Of a stretch of DNA of 64,000 nucleotides, positions 29,394 to 39,356 are shown piece after piece. Location: the NCBI RefSeq assembly GCF_009760915.1, contig NZ_VIDQ01000026.1, positions 16,675-80,674 on the forward strand. The letters are read 5' to 3'. A program made the position numbers and the translations under genes. The notes beneath the pieces are model-generated. The model ran no database searches, was not told the DNA's origin, and saw nothing but the letters and a program-made list of their open reading frames with translations. The stretch's first letter is position 1. Every line of letters starts with the position of its first letter. The DNA comes from Azohydromonas aeria (GTDB lineage: Bacteria; Pseudomonadota; Gammaproteobacteria; Burkholderiales; Burkholderiaceae_C).

Positions 29394-32300
29394 ATGAACG
29401 CACCGATTCCCGTCAACACCCTGGCCGGCGCCGCCGTGGCGGCCGCCGTCGAAGACGCGCCGCGACTGCGCGAGATTCCCTACAACTACACCTCGTTCTC
29501 CGACCGCGAGATCGTGGCGCGGCTGCTGGGCGAGCGCGCGTGGGAGCTGCTGCTGCAGTTGCGCGAGCAGCGCCAGACCGGGCGCTCGGCGCGCATGCTC
29601 TACGAGGTGCTGGGCGACGTGTGGGTGGTGCAGCGCAATCCGTACCTGCAGGACGACCTGCTCGACAACCCCAAGCGGCGCGAGGCGCTGATCCAGGCGC
29701 TGCACCACCGCCTGGGCGAGATCGGCAAGCGCCGCGATCCGCACATCGATCCGCAGCGGGACGCGCTGGTGGGCGAGCTGCTGGCGCTGGCCGGCCGGGC
29801 GGTGGCGGACTTCGGCGCCTCCTTCACCGAGGTGGACGAGCTGCGCCGGCGCGCGCGCCGCGTGCTCGGCCGGCACACGGCCAAGGACAACATCAAGTTC
29901 GACGGCCTCTCGCGCGTCTCGCACGTGACGGACGCCACCGACTGGCGCGTGGAGTACCCCTTCGTCGTGCTCACGCCCGACACCGAGGCCGAGATGGCCG
30001 CGCTGGTGGCCGGCTGCGTCGAGCTGGGCCTGACCATCATCCCGCGCGGCGGCGGCACCGGCTACACCGGCGGCGCCGTGCCGCTGACCTGGAAGAGCGC
30101 GGTCATCAACACCGAGAAGCTGGAGCAGATGACCGAGGTCGAGCTGGTCGACCTGCCCGGCGTCGCGCACAAGGTGCCCACCATCTGGACCGGCGCCGGC
30201 GTGGTCACGCAGCGCGTGGCCGACGCCGCCGAGCGCGCGGGCTACGTCTTCGCGGTGGACCCGACCTCGGCCGAGGCCAGCTGCGTCGGCGGCAACATCG
30301 CCATGAACGCCGGCGGCAAGAAGGCGGTGCTGTGGGGCACGGCGCTGGACAACCTGGCCTCCTGGCGCATGGTCACGCCCGAAGCGAAGTGGCTGGAGGT
30401 GGTGCGCCTGGAGCACAACCTGGGCAAGATCCACGACGCGCCGCAGGTGCGTTTCGAATTGCGCTATTTCGACGCCAGCGGCAAGCACCTGGAGCGCACC
30501 GAGACCATCGAGGTGCCGGGCAGCATCTTCCGCAAGGAAGGCCTGGGCAAGGACGTCACCGACAAGTTCCTGGCCGGCATTCCCGGCATCCAGAAGGAAG
30601 GCTGCGACGGCCTGATCACCAGCGCGCGCTGGGTGGTGCACCGCATGCCCGCGTACACGCGCACCGTATGCCTGGAGTTCTTCGGCAACGCCAAGGAGGC
30701 GGTGCCCTCGATCGTCGAGATCAAGGACTACATGTTCGCGCAGGCCAAGGCCGGCGGCGCGATCCTGGCCGGCCTGGAGCACCTGGACGACCGCTACCTC
30801 AAGGCCGTGGGCTACGCCACCAAGAGCAAGCGCGCGGTGGCCAACGGCACCGGTAGCGCTGCCGGGCTGCCCAAGATGGTCCTCATCGGCGACATCGTCG
30901 GCGACGACGACGCGGCCGTGGCGCGCGCCACCAGCGAGGTGGTGCGCCTGGCCAACGGCCGCAGCGGCGAGGGCTTCGTCGCCGTCAGCGCCGACGCGCG
31001 CAAGAAGTTCTGGCTGGACCGCAAGCGCACCGCGGCCATCGCCCGGCACACCAACGCCTTCAAGATCAACGAGGACGTGGTGATCCCGCTGGAGCGCATG
31101 GGCGAGTACACCAACGGCATCGAGCGCATCAACATCGAGCTGAGCCTGCGCAACAAGCTGCAGCTGATCGATGCGCTGGAAACCTTCTTCACCCGCGGCA
31201 ACCTGCCGCTGGGCAAGAGCGACGATGCCAGCGAGATCCCCAGCGCCGAGCTGCTGGAGGACCGCGTGCAGCAGGCGCTGCAGCTGCTGCGCGAGGTGCG
31301 CGCGCTGTGGTCGCAGTGGCTCACGCAGCTCGACGCGGCGCAGCCCGAGGGCATCCGCAGCTTCTTCGAGCTGATCCAGGACGGCACGCTGCGCGCGTCG
31401 TGGAAGACGCAGGTCTACAAGCCGCTGCAGGGCCTGTTTGCCGGCGCCTCCTTCGCGCCCATCCTGGCCGAGTGCCGCCGCATCCACCAGCAGGTGCTGC
31501 GCGGGCGGGTGTGGGTGGCGCTGCACATGCACGCCGGCGACGGCAACGTGCACACCAACATCCCCGTCAACTCCGACGACTACCAGATGCTGCAGGCCGC
31601 GCACGAGGCGGTGGCGCGCATCATGGTGCTGGCGCGCAGCCTGGGCGGCGTGATCTCGGGCGAGCACGGCATCGGCATCACCAAGCTGGAGTTCCTCACC
31701 GACGAGGAGCTGCAGGGCTTTGCCGACTACAAGCGGCGCGTCGATCCGCAGGGGCGCTTCAACAAGGGCAAGCTGCTGCGCGACCCGCATGCGCTGGGGC
31801 CCGACGTGCGCGCCGCCGACCTCGCGCATGCCTACACGCCCAGCTTCGGGCTGATGGGGCACGAGTCGCTGATCATGCAGCAGAGCGACATCGGCGCCAT
31901 CAGCGACTCGATCAAGGACTGCCTGCGCTGCGGCAAGTGCAAGCCCGTGTGCGCCACGCACGTGCCGCGCGCCAACCTGCTCTACAGCCCGCGCAACAAG
32001 ATCCTGGCCACCTCGCTGCTGGTCGAGGCCTTCCTGTACGAGGAGCAGACGCGCCGCGGCGTGTCGATCAAGCACTGGCAGGAGTTCGAGGACGTGTCGG
32101 ACCACTGCACGGTGTGCCACAAGTGCGCCACGCCCTGCCCGGTGAAGATCGACTTCGGCGACGTGTCGATGAACATGCGCAACCTGCTGCGCAAGATGGG
32201 CCAGAAGAGCTTCAGGCCCGGCAACGCCGCGGCGATGTTCATGCTCAACGCCACCAACCCGGCCACCATCAACCTGGCGCGCAGCGCCATGGTGGACATC

Positions 32301-33332
32301 GGCTTCAAGGCGCAGCGCTTCGCCAATGACCTGTTCAAGCTGCCCGCGCGCAAGCAAACCAGCGCGCCGCCGGCCACGCATGAAAAATCGCCCGTGCGCG
32401 AGCAGGTGATCCACTTCGTCAACAAGAAGCTGCCCGGCGGCCTGCCGAAGAAGACGGCGCGGGCGCTGCTGGACATCGAGGACAAGAACTACGTCCCGAT
32501 CATCCGCAACCCGAAGGCGACCACGGCCGACTCCGAGGCGGTGTTCTACTTCCCGGGCTGCGGCTCGGAGCGCCTCTTCAGCCAGGTGGGCCTGGCCACG
32601 CAGGCCATGCTCTGGCACGCGGGCGTGCAGACGGTGCTGCCGCCGGGCTACCTGTGCTGCGGCTACCCGCAGCGCGGCAGCGGCCAGTTCGAGAAGGCCG
32701 AGAAGATCATCACCGACAACCGCGTGCTGTTCCACCGCGTGGCCAACACGCTCAACTACCTCGACATCAAGACCGTCGTGGTGAGCTGCGGCACCTGCTA
32801 CGACCAGCTCCAGGGCTACGAGTTCGACAAGATCTTCCCCGGCTGCCGCATCGTGGACATCCACGAGTTCCTGCTGGAGAAGGGCATCAAGCTCGACAAC
32901 GCCGGCACCTACCTCTACCACGACCCCTGCCACACGCCCATGAAGCAGCAGGAGCCGATGAAGACGGTCAAGGCGCTGCTGGGCGATGGCGTCACGAAGA
33001 GCGAGCGCTGCTGCGGCGAGAGCGGCACGCTGGGCGTGACCCGGCCCGACATCGCCACGCAGGTGCGCTTCCGCAAGACCGAGGAACTGCGCAAGAGCGA
33101 GGCCGCGCTGCGCGCCTCGGGCCAGGTCGGCGCCGGCGAGGACATCAAGATCCTCACCTCCTGCCCGAGCTGCCTGCAGGGCCTCAGCCGCTACGGCGAG
33201 GACCTCGACAGCGGGCTGCTGCAGGCCGACTACATCGTCATCGAGATGGCCCGCAAGATCCTGGGCGAGAACTGGATGCCCGAGTACGTGGCCCGCGCCA
33301 ACGCTGGCGGCATCGAGCGCGTGCTGGTCTGA
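29394..33332 (+). CDS. Large FAD-binding / 4Fe-4S oxidoreductase (DUF3683, D-lactate or glycolate dehydrogenase type)
   Basis: 1312-residue multidomain redox protein. In order: an N-terminal DUF3683 region (to about 150), an FAD-binding type-4 domain ([45 protein letters not shown]), the FAD-oxidase C-terminal domain ([26 protein letters not shown]), two ferredoxin motifs ([11 protein letters not shown] and [11 protein letters not shown]), and CCG-type domains ([36 protein letters not shown]). It is probably a cytosolic or membrane-associated 2-hydroxyacid dehydrogenase feeding electrons to the chain. ATG at 29394 chosen over 29370 because of the MNAPIPVN start. The substrate is not certain. 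Confidence 0.9.
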   Translation: MNAPIPVNTLAGAAVAAAVEDAPRLREIPYNYTSFSDREIVARLLGERAWELLLQLREQRQTGRSARMLYEVLGDVWVVQRNPYLQDDLLDNPKRREALIQALHHRLGEIGKRRDPHIDPQRDALVGELLALAGRAVADFGASFTEVDELRRRARRVLGRHTAKDNIKFDGLSRVSHVTDATDWRVEYPFVVLTPDTEAEMAALVAGCVELGLTIIPRGGGTGYTGGAVPLTWKSAVINTEKLEQMTEVELVDLPGVAHKVPTIWTGAGVVTQRVADAAERAGYVFAVDPTSAEASCVGGNIAMNAGGKKAVLWGTALDNLASWRMVTPEAKWLEVVRLEHNLGKIHDAPQVRFELRYFDASGKHLERTETIEVPGSIFRKEGLGKDVTDKFLAGIPGIQKEGCDGLITSARWVVHRMPAYTRTVCLEFFGNAKEAVPSIVEIKDYMFAQAKAGGAILAGLEHLDDRYLKAVGYATKSKRAVANGTGSAAGLPKMVLIGDIVGDDDAAVARATSEVVRLANGRSGEGFVAVSADARKKFWLDRKRTAAIARHTNAFKINEDVVIPLERMGEYTNGIERINIELSLRNKLQLIDALETFFTRGNLPLGKSDDASEIPSAELLEDRVQQALQLLREVRALWSQWLTQLDAAQPEGIRSFFELIQDGTLRASWKTQVYKPLQGLFAGASFAPILAECRRIHQQVLRGRVWVALHMHAGDGNVHTNIPVNSDDYQMLQAAHEAVARIMVLARSLGGVISGEHGIGITKLEFLTDEELQGFADYKRRVDPQGRFNKGKLLRDPHALGPDVRAADLAHAYTPSFGLMGHESLIMQQSDIGAISDSIKDCLRCGKCKPVCATHVPRANLLYSPRNKILATSLLVEAFLYEEQTRRGVSIKHWQEFEDVSDHCTVCHKCATPCPVKIDFGDVSMNMRNLLRKMGQKSFRPGNAAAMFMLNATNPATINLARSAMVDIGFKAQRFANDLFKLPARKQTSAPPATHEKSPVREQVIHFVNKKLPGGLPKKTARALLDIEDKNYVPIIRNPKATTADSEAVFYFPGCGSERLFSQVGLATQAMLWHAGVQTVLPPGYLCCGYPQRGSGQFEKAEKIITDNRVLFHRVANTLNYLDIKTVVVSCGTCYDQLQGYEFDKIFPGCRIVDIHEFLLEKGIKLDNAGTYLYHDPCHTPMKQQEPMKTVKALLGDGVTKSERCCGESGTLGVTRPDIATQVRFRKTEELRKSEAALRASGQVGAGEDIKILTSCPSCLQGLSRYGEDLDSGLLQADYIVIEMARKILGENWMPEYVARANAGGIERVLV

Positions 33333-33368
33333 GGCCCGACGCCGCCGCTGCCCGCGCTGTCGCTGCCG

Positions 33369-33932
33369 TCACGCCTCCTCGTCGGTGGCGTCCGTGGCGC
33401 GGCGCCGGGGCCGCGGCGGCGGGGCAGTGTCGGCCTCGGTGACGGCCGTGGCGTCGCGCTGCGACTGGTACACCTCCATGCGCGCCACCACGCCCAGGAT
33501 CATCAGCACGATCAGCGTGGCCAGCAGCCCGGTGGCCTCGCGGCCGGAGCCCACCGCCACGCCGATGGCCGCGGTGGCCCAGATGCTCGCCGCCGTGGTC
33601 AGGCCGCGGATCTCGCCCTGGTCGCTGAGCTTGAGCACCGCGCCCGCGCCCAGGAAGCCGATGCCCGAGATCACGCCCTGCAGCACGCGGCTCATGCCGT
33701 CCGCATCCAGCCCGGACTGCGCCGGCGCCACCACGAACAGCGCCGCGCCCAGCGCCACCAGCATGTGCGTGCGCAGCCCCGCCGCGCTGTGCCGGCGCTC
33801 GCGCTCCCAGCCGATGGCCGCGCCCAGCAGCACCGCCACCACCAGCCGCGTGCTCACCCGCGTCAGCTGCTCCACGTCGTTGAGGTCGGCGAACTCCGAG
33901 CGCAGCGTCTCCATCACTTGTGTCCAACTCAT
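33369..33932 (-). CDS. MgtC/SapB family membrane protein
   Basis: 187-residue integral membrane protein. Four to five transmembrane helices cover residues about 28-150; the family motifs RLVVAVLLGAAIGWERERR, AAGLRTHMLVALGAALF and GVISGIGFLGAGAVL are present, with the conserved Arg-Thr-His in the second. In pathogens MgtC helps in low-magnesium survival by inhibiting the F1Fo-ATP synthase, but shorter homologues like this, lacking the long C-terminal domain, have no settled role. The 35-residue C-terminus is charged and low complexity. It faces the preceding oxidoreductase gene. Confidence 0.88.
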   Translation of the reverse strand: MSWTQVMETLRSEFADLNDVEQLTRVSTRLVVAVLLGAAIGWERERRHSAAGLRTHMLVALGAALFVVAPAQSGLDADGMSRVLQGVISGIGFLGAGAVLKLSDQGEIRGLTTAASIWATAAIGVAVGSGREATGLLATLIVLMILGVVARMEVYQSQRDATAVTEADTAPPPRPRRRATDATDEEA

Positions 33933-34072
33933 GACGTCAGCGTAGCGTCACGGGCCGCACCGTCCATGCCGTGCCTGCACGTGCGCGCGGGCAGGGCTTG
34001 CAGCCGGCGGGATAATCGAAGGCTTGTTGCGCCGCGCGGCGCCCCGTCAGCCCAAGAGTCCCGAGAGTCCCC

Positions 34073-34483
34073 ATGAGCAGCCAAGCCCAGCACCAACCCA
34101 CCGCACTGACCGTGCACCAGCAGTCCCGGCAGCTGGAGGTCAGCTTCGACGACGGCTCGACCTTCCGCATCCCCTTCGAGCTGCTGCGCGTGTATTCGCC
34201 CTCGGCCGAGGTGCAGGGCCACGGCCCGGGCCAGGAGGTGCTGCAGACCGGCAAGCGCCACGTCGAGATCACCGCCGTCGAGGCCGTGGGCCACTACGCC
34301 GTGCAGCCCACCTTCTCCGACGGCCACGACTCCGGCATCTTCACCTGGGAGTACCTGTACTTCCTGGGCTCGCAGCAGGACAAGCTGTGGCAGGACTACG
34401 AGGCGCGGCTGCAGGCCGCGGGCGTGGAGCGCGACGCGCCCATGGCCGAGAAGTCCGGCGGCGCCTGCGGCCATCACCACTGA
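34073..34483 (+). CDS. DUF971 protein (gamma-butyrobetaine hydroxylase-like N-terminal domain)
   Basis: 136-residue protein consisting of one DUF971 domain: [20 protein letters not shown], then [20 protein letters not shown] and [20 protein letters not shown]. This fold occurs alone in bacteria and at the N-terminus of eukaryotic 2-oxoglutarate-dependent hydroxylases. The C-terminal CGHHH could bind metal, and some family members are tied to iron-sulfur protein maturation. It sits 34 bases before ubiE, a common pairing in Burkholderiales, suggesting a link to quinone biosynthesis. Function is unproven. Confidence 0.88.
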   Translation: MSSQAQHQPTALTVHQQSRQLEVSFDDGSTFRIPFELLRVYSPSAEVQGHGPGQEVLQTGKRHVEITAVEAVGHYAVQPTFSDGHDSGIFTWEYLYFLGSQQDKLWQDYEARLQAAGVERDAPMAEKSGGACGHHH

Positions 34484-34517
34484 CCCGACCCGACACGACA
34501 CGAGGCCTTCCCACCCC

Positions 34518-35249
34518 ATGAGCCAGACCCATTTCGGTTTCCAGACCGTCGAAGAGCAGGAGAAGGCGCGCCGCGTGCGCGGCGTGTTCGATTCCGTCGC
34601 TTCCAAGTACGACGTGATGAACGACTTGATGTCCATGGGCCTGCACCGCGCCTGGAAGGCCTATGCCGTGGCGGTGGCCAACCTGCGCGAGGGCCAGCGC
34701 GTGCTCGACATCGCCGGCGGCACCGGCGACCTGGCGCGCGCCTTCGCGCCCAGGGTCGGCACGAGCGGCCTGGTGGTGCACACCGACATCAACGAGGCCA
34801 TGCTGCGCACCGGGCGCGACCGGCTGCTCGACTCCGGGCTGGTGCTGCCCACGACCATCTGCGACGCCGAAAAGCTGCCGTTTCCCGACGGCAGCTTCGA
34901 CCTGGTGAGCGTGGCCTTCGGCCTGCGCAACATGACGCACAAGGACGCCGCGCTGGCCGAGATGGCGCGCGTGCTCAAGCCCGGCGGCCGGCTCATGGTG
35001 CTGGAGTTCTCCAAGGTGGCCGCGCCGCTGCAGAAGGCCTACGACTGGTACTCGTTCCAGGTGCTGCCGCGCCTGGGCAAGCTCGTGGCCGGCGACGCCG
35101 ACAGCTACCGCTACCTGGCCGAGTCGATCCGCATGCACCCGGACCAGGCCACGCTCAAGGCCATGATGAAGACGGCCGGCTTCGGCCACGTGGACGTGCA
35201 CAACCTCAGCGCCGGCGTGGTGGCGCTGCACGTGGGCATCAAGTGCTGA
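34518..35249 (+). CDS. ubiE: Ubiquinone/menaquinone biosynthesis C-methyltransferase
   Basis: 243-residue SAM-dependent methyltransferase that adds the ring C-methyl group in ubiquinone synthesis. SAM motif I is [15 protein letters not shown] near residue 67, the post-motif [12 protein letters not shown] near 118, and the family signatures [20 protein letters not shown] (signature 1) and [16 protein letters not shown] with [16 protein letters not shown] (signature 2) are intact. Its stop lies 11 bases inside the converging PssE-like gene, so the conserved core genome meets the EPS locus here without a spacer. Confidence 0.97.
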   Translation: MSQTHFGFQTVEEQEKARRVRGVFDSVASKYDVMNDLMSMGLHRAWKAYAVAVANLREGQRVLDIAGGTGDLARAFAPRVGTSGLVVHTDINEAMLRTGRDRLLDSGLVLPTTICDAEKLPFPDGSFDLVSVAFGLRNMTHKDAALAEMARVLKPGGRLMVLEFSKVAAPLQKAYDWYSFQVLPRLGKLVAGDADSYRYLAESIRMHPDQATLKAMMKTAGFGHVDVHNLSAGVVALHVGIKC

Positions 35250-35724
35250 GCTGAGAGGTCAGGAACTGCCCGATGCGCTGGGCCAGCCGCTGCGGCGCGG
35301 CCACGCGCTGGCGCGGCTCGAAGCCGCGCAGCGCCTGCAGCTGCGCCGGGATCTGGTCCAGCTCGTACGCCACCAGCACGTGCTGCAGCTCCTCGAAGCG
35401 GCGCGCAGTGGCGATCTGGTGGTCGTTGACATGCTCGCCGTGGCGCGCCAGCCGCGGCACCACCAGCAGCCGCTTGCCGTGCTGCAGCGCCATGGCGATC
35501 GTGCCGGCGCCCGCATGGCTGACCAGCCGCTCGGCGCGGCCGAACAGGCCCTCGAACTCGCGCCGCGACAGGAAGCGGTGGAACGGCATGTGCCGCGGCT
35601 CGTACCGGCCATCGCCGATCTGCGCCACCACCTCGTCGTCGAGCCGGCCCGCGCCCGCGAGTTCATCGACCTCGCGCACCAGCCGGTCGAAGGGAAACAT
35701 GCTGCCGACGGTGAGCAGGATCAC
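35239..35724 (-). CDS. PssE/EpsF-type glycosyltransferase subunit (Alg13-like, GT28 C-domain)
   Basis: 161-residue half-enzyme corresponding to the nucleotide-sugar-binding C-terminal domain of GT28. Motifs: [20 protein letters not shown] at the start and [23 protein letters not shown], the Gly-rich sugar-nucleotide loop. It is expected to act as a complex with the Alg14-like membrane partner encoded just upstream, transferring the second sugar onto a lipid-linked first sugar. Start is GTG at 35724, overlapping the partner's stop (GTGA), an arrangement typical of these split enzymes. The stop codon falls inside ubiE. Confidence 0.82.
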   Translation of the reverse strand: MILLTVGSMFPFDRLVREVDELAGAGRLDDEVVAQIGDGRYEPRHMPFHRFLSRREFEGLFGRAERLVSHAGAGTIAMALQHGKRLLVVPRLARHGEHVNDHQIATARRFEELQHVLVAYELDQIPAQLQALRGFEPRQRVAAPQRLAQRIGQFLTSQLST

Positions 35725-36185
35725 AACACCTCCCCGGCGTACTCCACGCCCGGATAGCGCGCCGCCACCGCCGGCCACTGCGCCAAGCACAGGTCGGCGA
35801 CGCGGCGCATCAGCCGCCCGCTGACCGACAGCGCCTCGATCTGCGCCACGCTGTCGATCCACACCACCTTGGCGCCCAGCAGCTTCGACCAGATGCAGAA
35901 CAGCGCCAGCGGCATGGAGCCGGTGGTCACCACCACGTCCGGGCGCTCGCGCCAAGCCAGCCACAGCGTGCGGCCCAGCACCGCCACCGCCTGTAACGGC
36001 TTGCGCCGGTCGCACTCGCCCACCACATGCACCGGGCAGCCGCCAGCCTCGAAGCCCGAGGCCGCGATAGCCATGGTCGTGACGTAGGCGGCGGGCTGCG
36101 CCGGCCAGGCGTCCTGGGCATGGCGCAGCAGGATCTGCAGTTCATTGGCATGCCCGCCCGCCGAGGCGCCGACCACCAGCTTCAT
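35721..36185 (-). CDS. PssD-type glycosyltransferase subunit (Alg14-like)
   Basis: 154-residue partner of the preceding Alg13-like protein. The Alg14-type N-terminus MKLVVGASAGGHANELQILL contains GGH, and VVVTTGSMPLALFCIWSKLL and KVVWIDSVAQIEALS are the other family blocks. It should dock the catalytic half at the membrane. Stop overlaps the next gene (GTGA); its own start overlaps the upstream gene's stop (ATGA), so four reverse genes in a row are translationally coupled. The sugar added cannot be read from sequence. Confidence 0.82.
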   Translation of the reverse strand: MKLVVGASAGGHANELQILLRHAQDAWPAQPAAYVTTMAIAASGFEAGGCPVHVVGECDRRKPLQAVAVLGRTLWLAWRERPDVVVTTGSMPLALFCIWSKLLGAKVVWIDSVAQIEALSVSGRLMRRVADLCLAQWPAVAARYPGVEYAGEVL

Positions 36186-37111
36186 GCCAGCGCCATGCTC
36201 ATCTGGTCGATGAGCTGCTTGGTGTGACGGATATTGGCGCGCGACGACGCGCCGAACACGATCGATTCGATGCGCGGCTGGCCGCAAACGTAGGCCACGG
36301 CCTCCTCGGGTGGAATGGCGCCCGAGGCCAATACCGACATCGCCACCGGCCGGAAACGCCGCTGCGCGATGGCCTGCTCGTAAGCGGGAATGCCGCCGCA
36401 CATGCGAAAACCGATCTTGTTGATGTTGGCGCAGACGATCGGGTTCTCGATGCCCAATTCGTCGAGCACGTCCAGCAGCCGAGGCAGGTTCATGGTGATG
36501 TAGCCCGGCTCGGCACCATAGGCCTTGCGCACATGGTCGTGGAACATGCGCAATACCGGTTTCAGATTCAAGCCTAGGAAAAGATCGGTGATCACGTTCT
36601 GAAGAAAGATCACCGGCGTGTTCAGGCCGCGGAACATTTTCATTTCCGCATCGACCAGCAACTGCAAAATCTTTTCGATGTCCTTGTTGGCCAGCGCCAT
36701 GCCGCCCTTGAGCATCGCGCCCAGCGAGTTTTCCTCGGGCAAGAACTTGCGCAGCGCTTCGAGCATGCCATGCTCGGTCACGGCATTGGCATACTTGTGC
36801 GCATAGGGCATGCAGGGGTAGAACGTGTAGTCCGGATATTTTTCCCGGTTGGCACGGAAATGATCGCAAACTTCCGCCACGCGGTCATGCGTGGTGCACA
36901 TGAAGGTGCGAATGCCCTCCTGGTAAGCCGCATCCAGCACCTGGATGATGGCGGCCGTGTCCTGAAAACGCATGGCCTGCGCCCGCGCCTTTTCCTCGGA
37001 CATGTGGTTCACGCCAAAAAACTGGTTGTCGCCAAAAAGCACCCGATCCATGCCATTCACTCCGGCCCGAGGTTTCAAAAGGGGTTGAACGTCACCGCGC
37101 GGCGTGCTCAT
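36182..37111 (-). CDS. Unrecognised aldo/keto-reductase-like protein of the EPS locus
   Basis: 309 residues. The pattern of beta-alpha units (FGDNQFFGVNHMSEEKARAQ, TAAIIQVLDAAYQEGIRTFM, VCANINKIGFRMCGG, MSVLASGAIPPEEAVAYVCG and the final IESIVFGASSRANIRHT) resembles a TIM barrel of the aldo/keto-reductase type, ending with the usual GASS-like loop. The standard catalytic tetrad Asp-Tyr-Lys-His is not clearly present, so enzyme activity is uncertain. Start at 37111 overlaps the upstream oxidoreductase stop; an alternative ATG at 37051 has a good GGAG and would remove 20 low-complexity residues. Codon use includes more AT-ending codons than the core genes. Confidence 0.6.
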   Translation of the reverse strand: MSTPRGDVQPLLKPRAGVNGMDRVLFGDNQFFGVNHMSEEKARAQAMRFQDTAAIIQVLDAAYQEGIRTFMCTTHDRVAEVCDHFRANREKYPDYTFYPCMPYAHKYANAVTEHGMLEALRKFLPEENSLGAMLKGGMALANKDIEKILQLLVDAEMKMFRGLNTPVIFLQNVITDLFLGLNLKPVLRMFHDHVRKAYGAEPGYITMNLPRLLDVLDELGIENPIVCANINKIGFRMCGGIPAYEQAIAQRRFRPVAMSVLASGAIPPEEAVAYVCGQPRIESIVFGASSRANIRHTKQLIDQMSMALA

Positions 37112-38220
37112 GGCCGCTCCCCGACCAGGCGGGCCCAGAGTTTTCCGCGCCGTGCCGGCGTGGGCGTGGGGGTGGAGTGAATTCCCGCGGCGCGCTGCGC
37201 GGCCGGCACATTCTCGGCTTCGAGCAGCATGGCCACCAGCCGGTCGGTTTCCAGGGCGGAGCGGAAGGAATTCTCGCCGTCAAGCCGGCCGTGCTTGATG
37301 TTCTGCACGAAATGGTCCACCTGCGCCGAATACTCCTCGCCGCGCAGGTAGTACCAGACCTCCTGCGTCAAATCCGTGGTGTAGCGCACCGACCAGCCCT
37401 TGGGCGCGCCGGGAAGGGCGTCGTGCGGCTCGCGCAGGTAAATCTGGCATTCCTGCCGGTCGGCCGTGAGGCGGCCGCGCGTGCCCCATACCGACAGGGT
37501 CGTGGACATTTTCCGGTGGCTGTCGTCGCTCCAGTTGACGCTGAGTTGCGCGCTGGCGCCATTGGGATACCGGAACAGCGCGTAAACCTCGTCGTCCACG
37601 TCGCGCGAGAACACGCTGTGGCGCGCCACGCCCTGCACGCCGGCGGGCGTGCCGGCCACGAAGTTGAGCAGGTCCAGCGCGTGGCAGGCGTAGTCGTAGA
37701 GCGCGCCGCCGCCCTCGGTCTTGGCCGAGCGCCAGGTCGAGCCGCTGGGGCGCAGCACCACGGGGCCGTAGGCCTCGGCACGCACGTGGTGCACCTCGCC
37801 CAGCGCGCCGCTGGCCACGATGCGCGCCGCCTCGCGGAAGGCGCCGACGAAACGGTAGTGGTAGCCCACCTGGTTCACCAGCCGCCGCTGCTCGGCCTGC
37901 TCGGCCAGCGGCACGCCCTCGGCCGGGTCGAGCACGAAAGGCTTCTCGCAGAACACGTGCAGCCCGCGGTCCAGGGCCTTCTTCACCATCGCGGCATGGA
38001 TCCGGGACGGCGTGGCGATGATCAGCGCCTCCAGGCTCTCCTCGGCCAGCAGGCGGTCGAAATCGGCGTAGCACTTGAGCCCGGCATATTGCGACAGCAC
38101 GTCGGTGAGATAAGTATTCGAATCGCAGCCGGCGACCAGCTCGATATCGGGGTGGGCACGCGCGATGGCCAGATGGGACAACCCCATCTTGCCCAGGCCC
38201 AATACTGCAGTTTTAATCAT
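37108..38220 (-). CDS. Gfo/Idh/MocA family oxidoreductase
   Basis: 370-residue NAD(P)-dependent sugar oxidoreductase. The Rossmann start is KTAVLGLGKMGLSHLAIARA; ATPSRIHAAMVKKALDRGLH and the catalytic-region motif HVFCEKPFVL (EKP) follow, and the C-terminal substrate domain has GGGALYDYACHALDLLNF. Such enzymes in polysaccharide loci make uronic, keto or deoxy sugars as UDP-sugar or free sugar intermediates. ATG at 38220 with AGGAAACAG upstream. It lies 41 bases from the glycosyltransferase gene and overlaps the next gene, giving one reverse operon of five genes. Confidence 0.88.
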   Translation of the reverse strand: MIKTAVLGLGKMGLSHLAIARAHPDIELVAGCDSNTYLTDVLSQYAGLKCYADFDRLLAEESLEALIIATPSRIHAAMVKKALDRGLHVFCEKPFVLDPAEGVPLAEQAEQRRLVNQVGYHYRFVGAFREAARIVASGALGEVHHVRAEAYGPVVLRPSGSTWRSAKTEGGGALYDYACHALDLLNFVAGTPAGVQGVARHSVFSRDVDDEVYALFRYPNGASAQLSVNWSDDSHRKMSTTLSVWGTRGRLTADRQECQIYLREPHDALPGAPKGWSVRYTTDLTQEVWYYLRGEEYSAQVDHFVQNIKHGRLDGENSFRSALETDRLVAMLLEAENVPAAQRAAGIHSTPTPTPARRGKLWARLVGERP

Positions 38221-38261
38221 GCTCTGTTTCCTGCTGCCAATGATCTGATTTGCCGTGCCGC

Positions 38262-39356
38262 TCAGGACACGACCTGCGCATAGACTTCGGACACTCCCCG
38301 GGCCATGCTGCGTGACGAATAGCGCTGCGACTGCACCTGGTAGGCGTTTTCGCGCAATGAATGCCAGTCGTGGCGCCCGTCCATCAGCGCAGCAATTTCC
38401 ACGGCCAGTGCCTGCTCGTCGCCGGCCGGCACCACCAGGCCGGTCCGGCCGTGCTCCAATACTTCCGGAATGCCTTCCACGTCCGAGGCTGCGACCGGCA
38501 CGCCGGCCGCCATGGCTTCCAGTACGGCCATCGGCATGCCTTCGCCATACAAGCTCGGCAATACCATCAGGTCCAGGCCGGACAAAGCCTTGTTCACGTC
38601 GCGCGTGAAACCCTGCCATTCGACGTGGGCCTCGATGCCGAGCGAGTTTGCCAGGGCTTTCATGTCCTGCTCATAGGCCGGCGTCTCGAAACCACCCACC
38701 GCGACGATGCGAAAGGAGCGCCGCTGTGCCAGCAATAGCGCCGCGGCGCGCAGCAATATCTCCAGCCCTTTTCTCGGTCGGAACAGCGCCACCGTGCCGA
38801 TGCGCCAGGGTGCGCTCGGGGGCGGGCGCTGCGGCAAGGGGCCGGGCGTGGGCACGCCATTGGGCACCGTGAATATGCGCTCCGGCGGAAAACCCTGTCC
38901 GACCAGATAGCGCTCCAGGCTGCGCGACACCGGAATCACGGCCGGCAGCGACGCGGCGCTCCAGCGCTCGACCATGCTGTTGACGCGATTCATGAACCGG
39001 GCCTCGCCGTCGCGCGCCGCCGGGCTGTGCACGTGGTGAACCATCGGCACGCCGGAAATCGCGCTGACGATGCGCCCGATCATGGCGCCGCGCGGAGAAT
39101 GGGTGTGCAGCAATTGAAAATGCCCGTCGCGTACCAGAGCGGCCACGCGGCGCGCCTGGCCCAGATCCAGGCGGTGGCGCATCGGCATTTCATGCAGGCA
39201 AATGTCCTGGCCCGAGCGCAAGGCCGGAAACTTGTTCGGCTTGAAGCAGACAAAATCCACCTCGTGGCCCAGCTCGCTCAGGCCGAGGGCGAGCAGATCC
39301 TGCACCTTCTCGGCGCCGGCATAATATTCGCCATTGATGATGTGCAAGACCTTCAA
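38262..39356 (-). CDS. GT4-family glycosyltransferase
   Basis: 364-residue GT-B glycosyltransferase. The N-domain begins KVLHIINGEYYAGAEKVQDL with the Gly-rich donor-side loop; the C-domain has GTVALFRPRKGLEILLRA and the EX7E motif EGMPMAVLEAMAAGVPVAAS, where the nucleotide is bound. No ATG precedes the N-terminal beta strand: the codon there is TTG at 39356, with a GGAG about 9 bases upstream, so TTG was taken as the start. It is the first gene of the reverse arm. Donor and acceptor are unknown. Confidence 0.85.
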   Translation of the reverse strand: MKVLHIINGEYYAGAEKVQDLLALGLSELGHEVDFVCFKPNKFPALRSGQDICLHEMPMRHRLDLGQARRVAALVRDGHFQLLHTHSPRGAMIGRIVSAISGVPMVHHVHSPAARDGEARFMNRVNSMVERWSAASLPAVIPVSRSLERYLVGQGFPPERIFTVPNGVPTPGPLPQRPPPSAPWRIGTVALFRPRKGLEILLRAAALLLAQRRSFRIVAVGGFETPAYEQDMKALANSLGIEAHVEWQGFTRDVNKALSGLDLMVLPSLYGEGMPMAVLEAMAAGVPVAASDVEGIPEVLEHGRTGLVVPAGDEQALAVEIAALMDGRHDWHSLRENAYQVQSQRYSSRSMARGVSEVYAQVVS

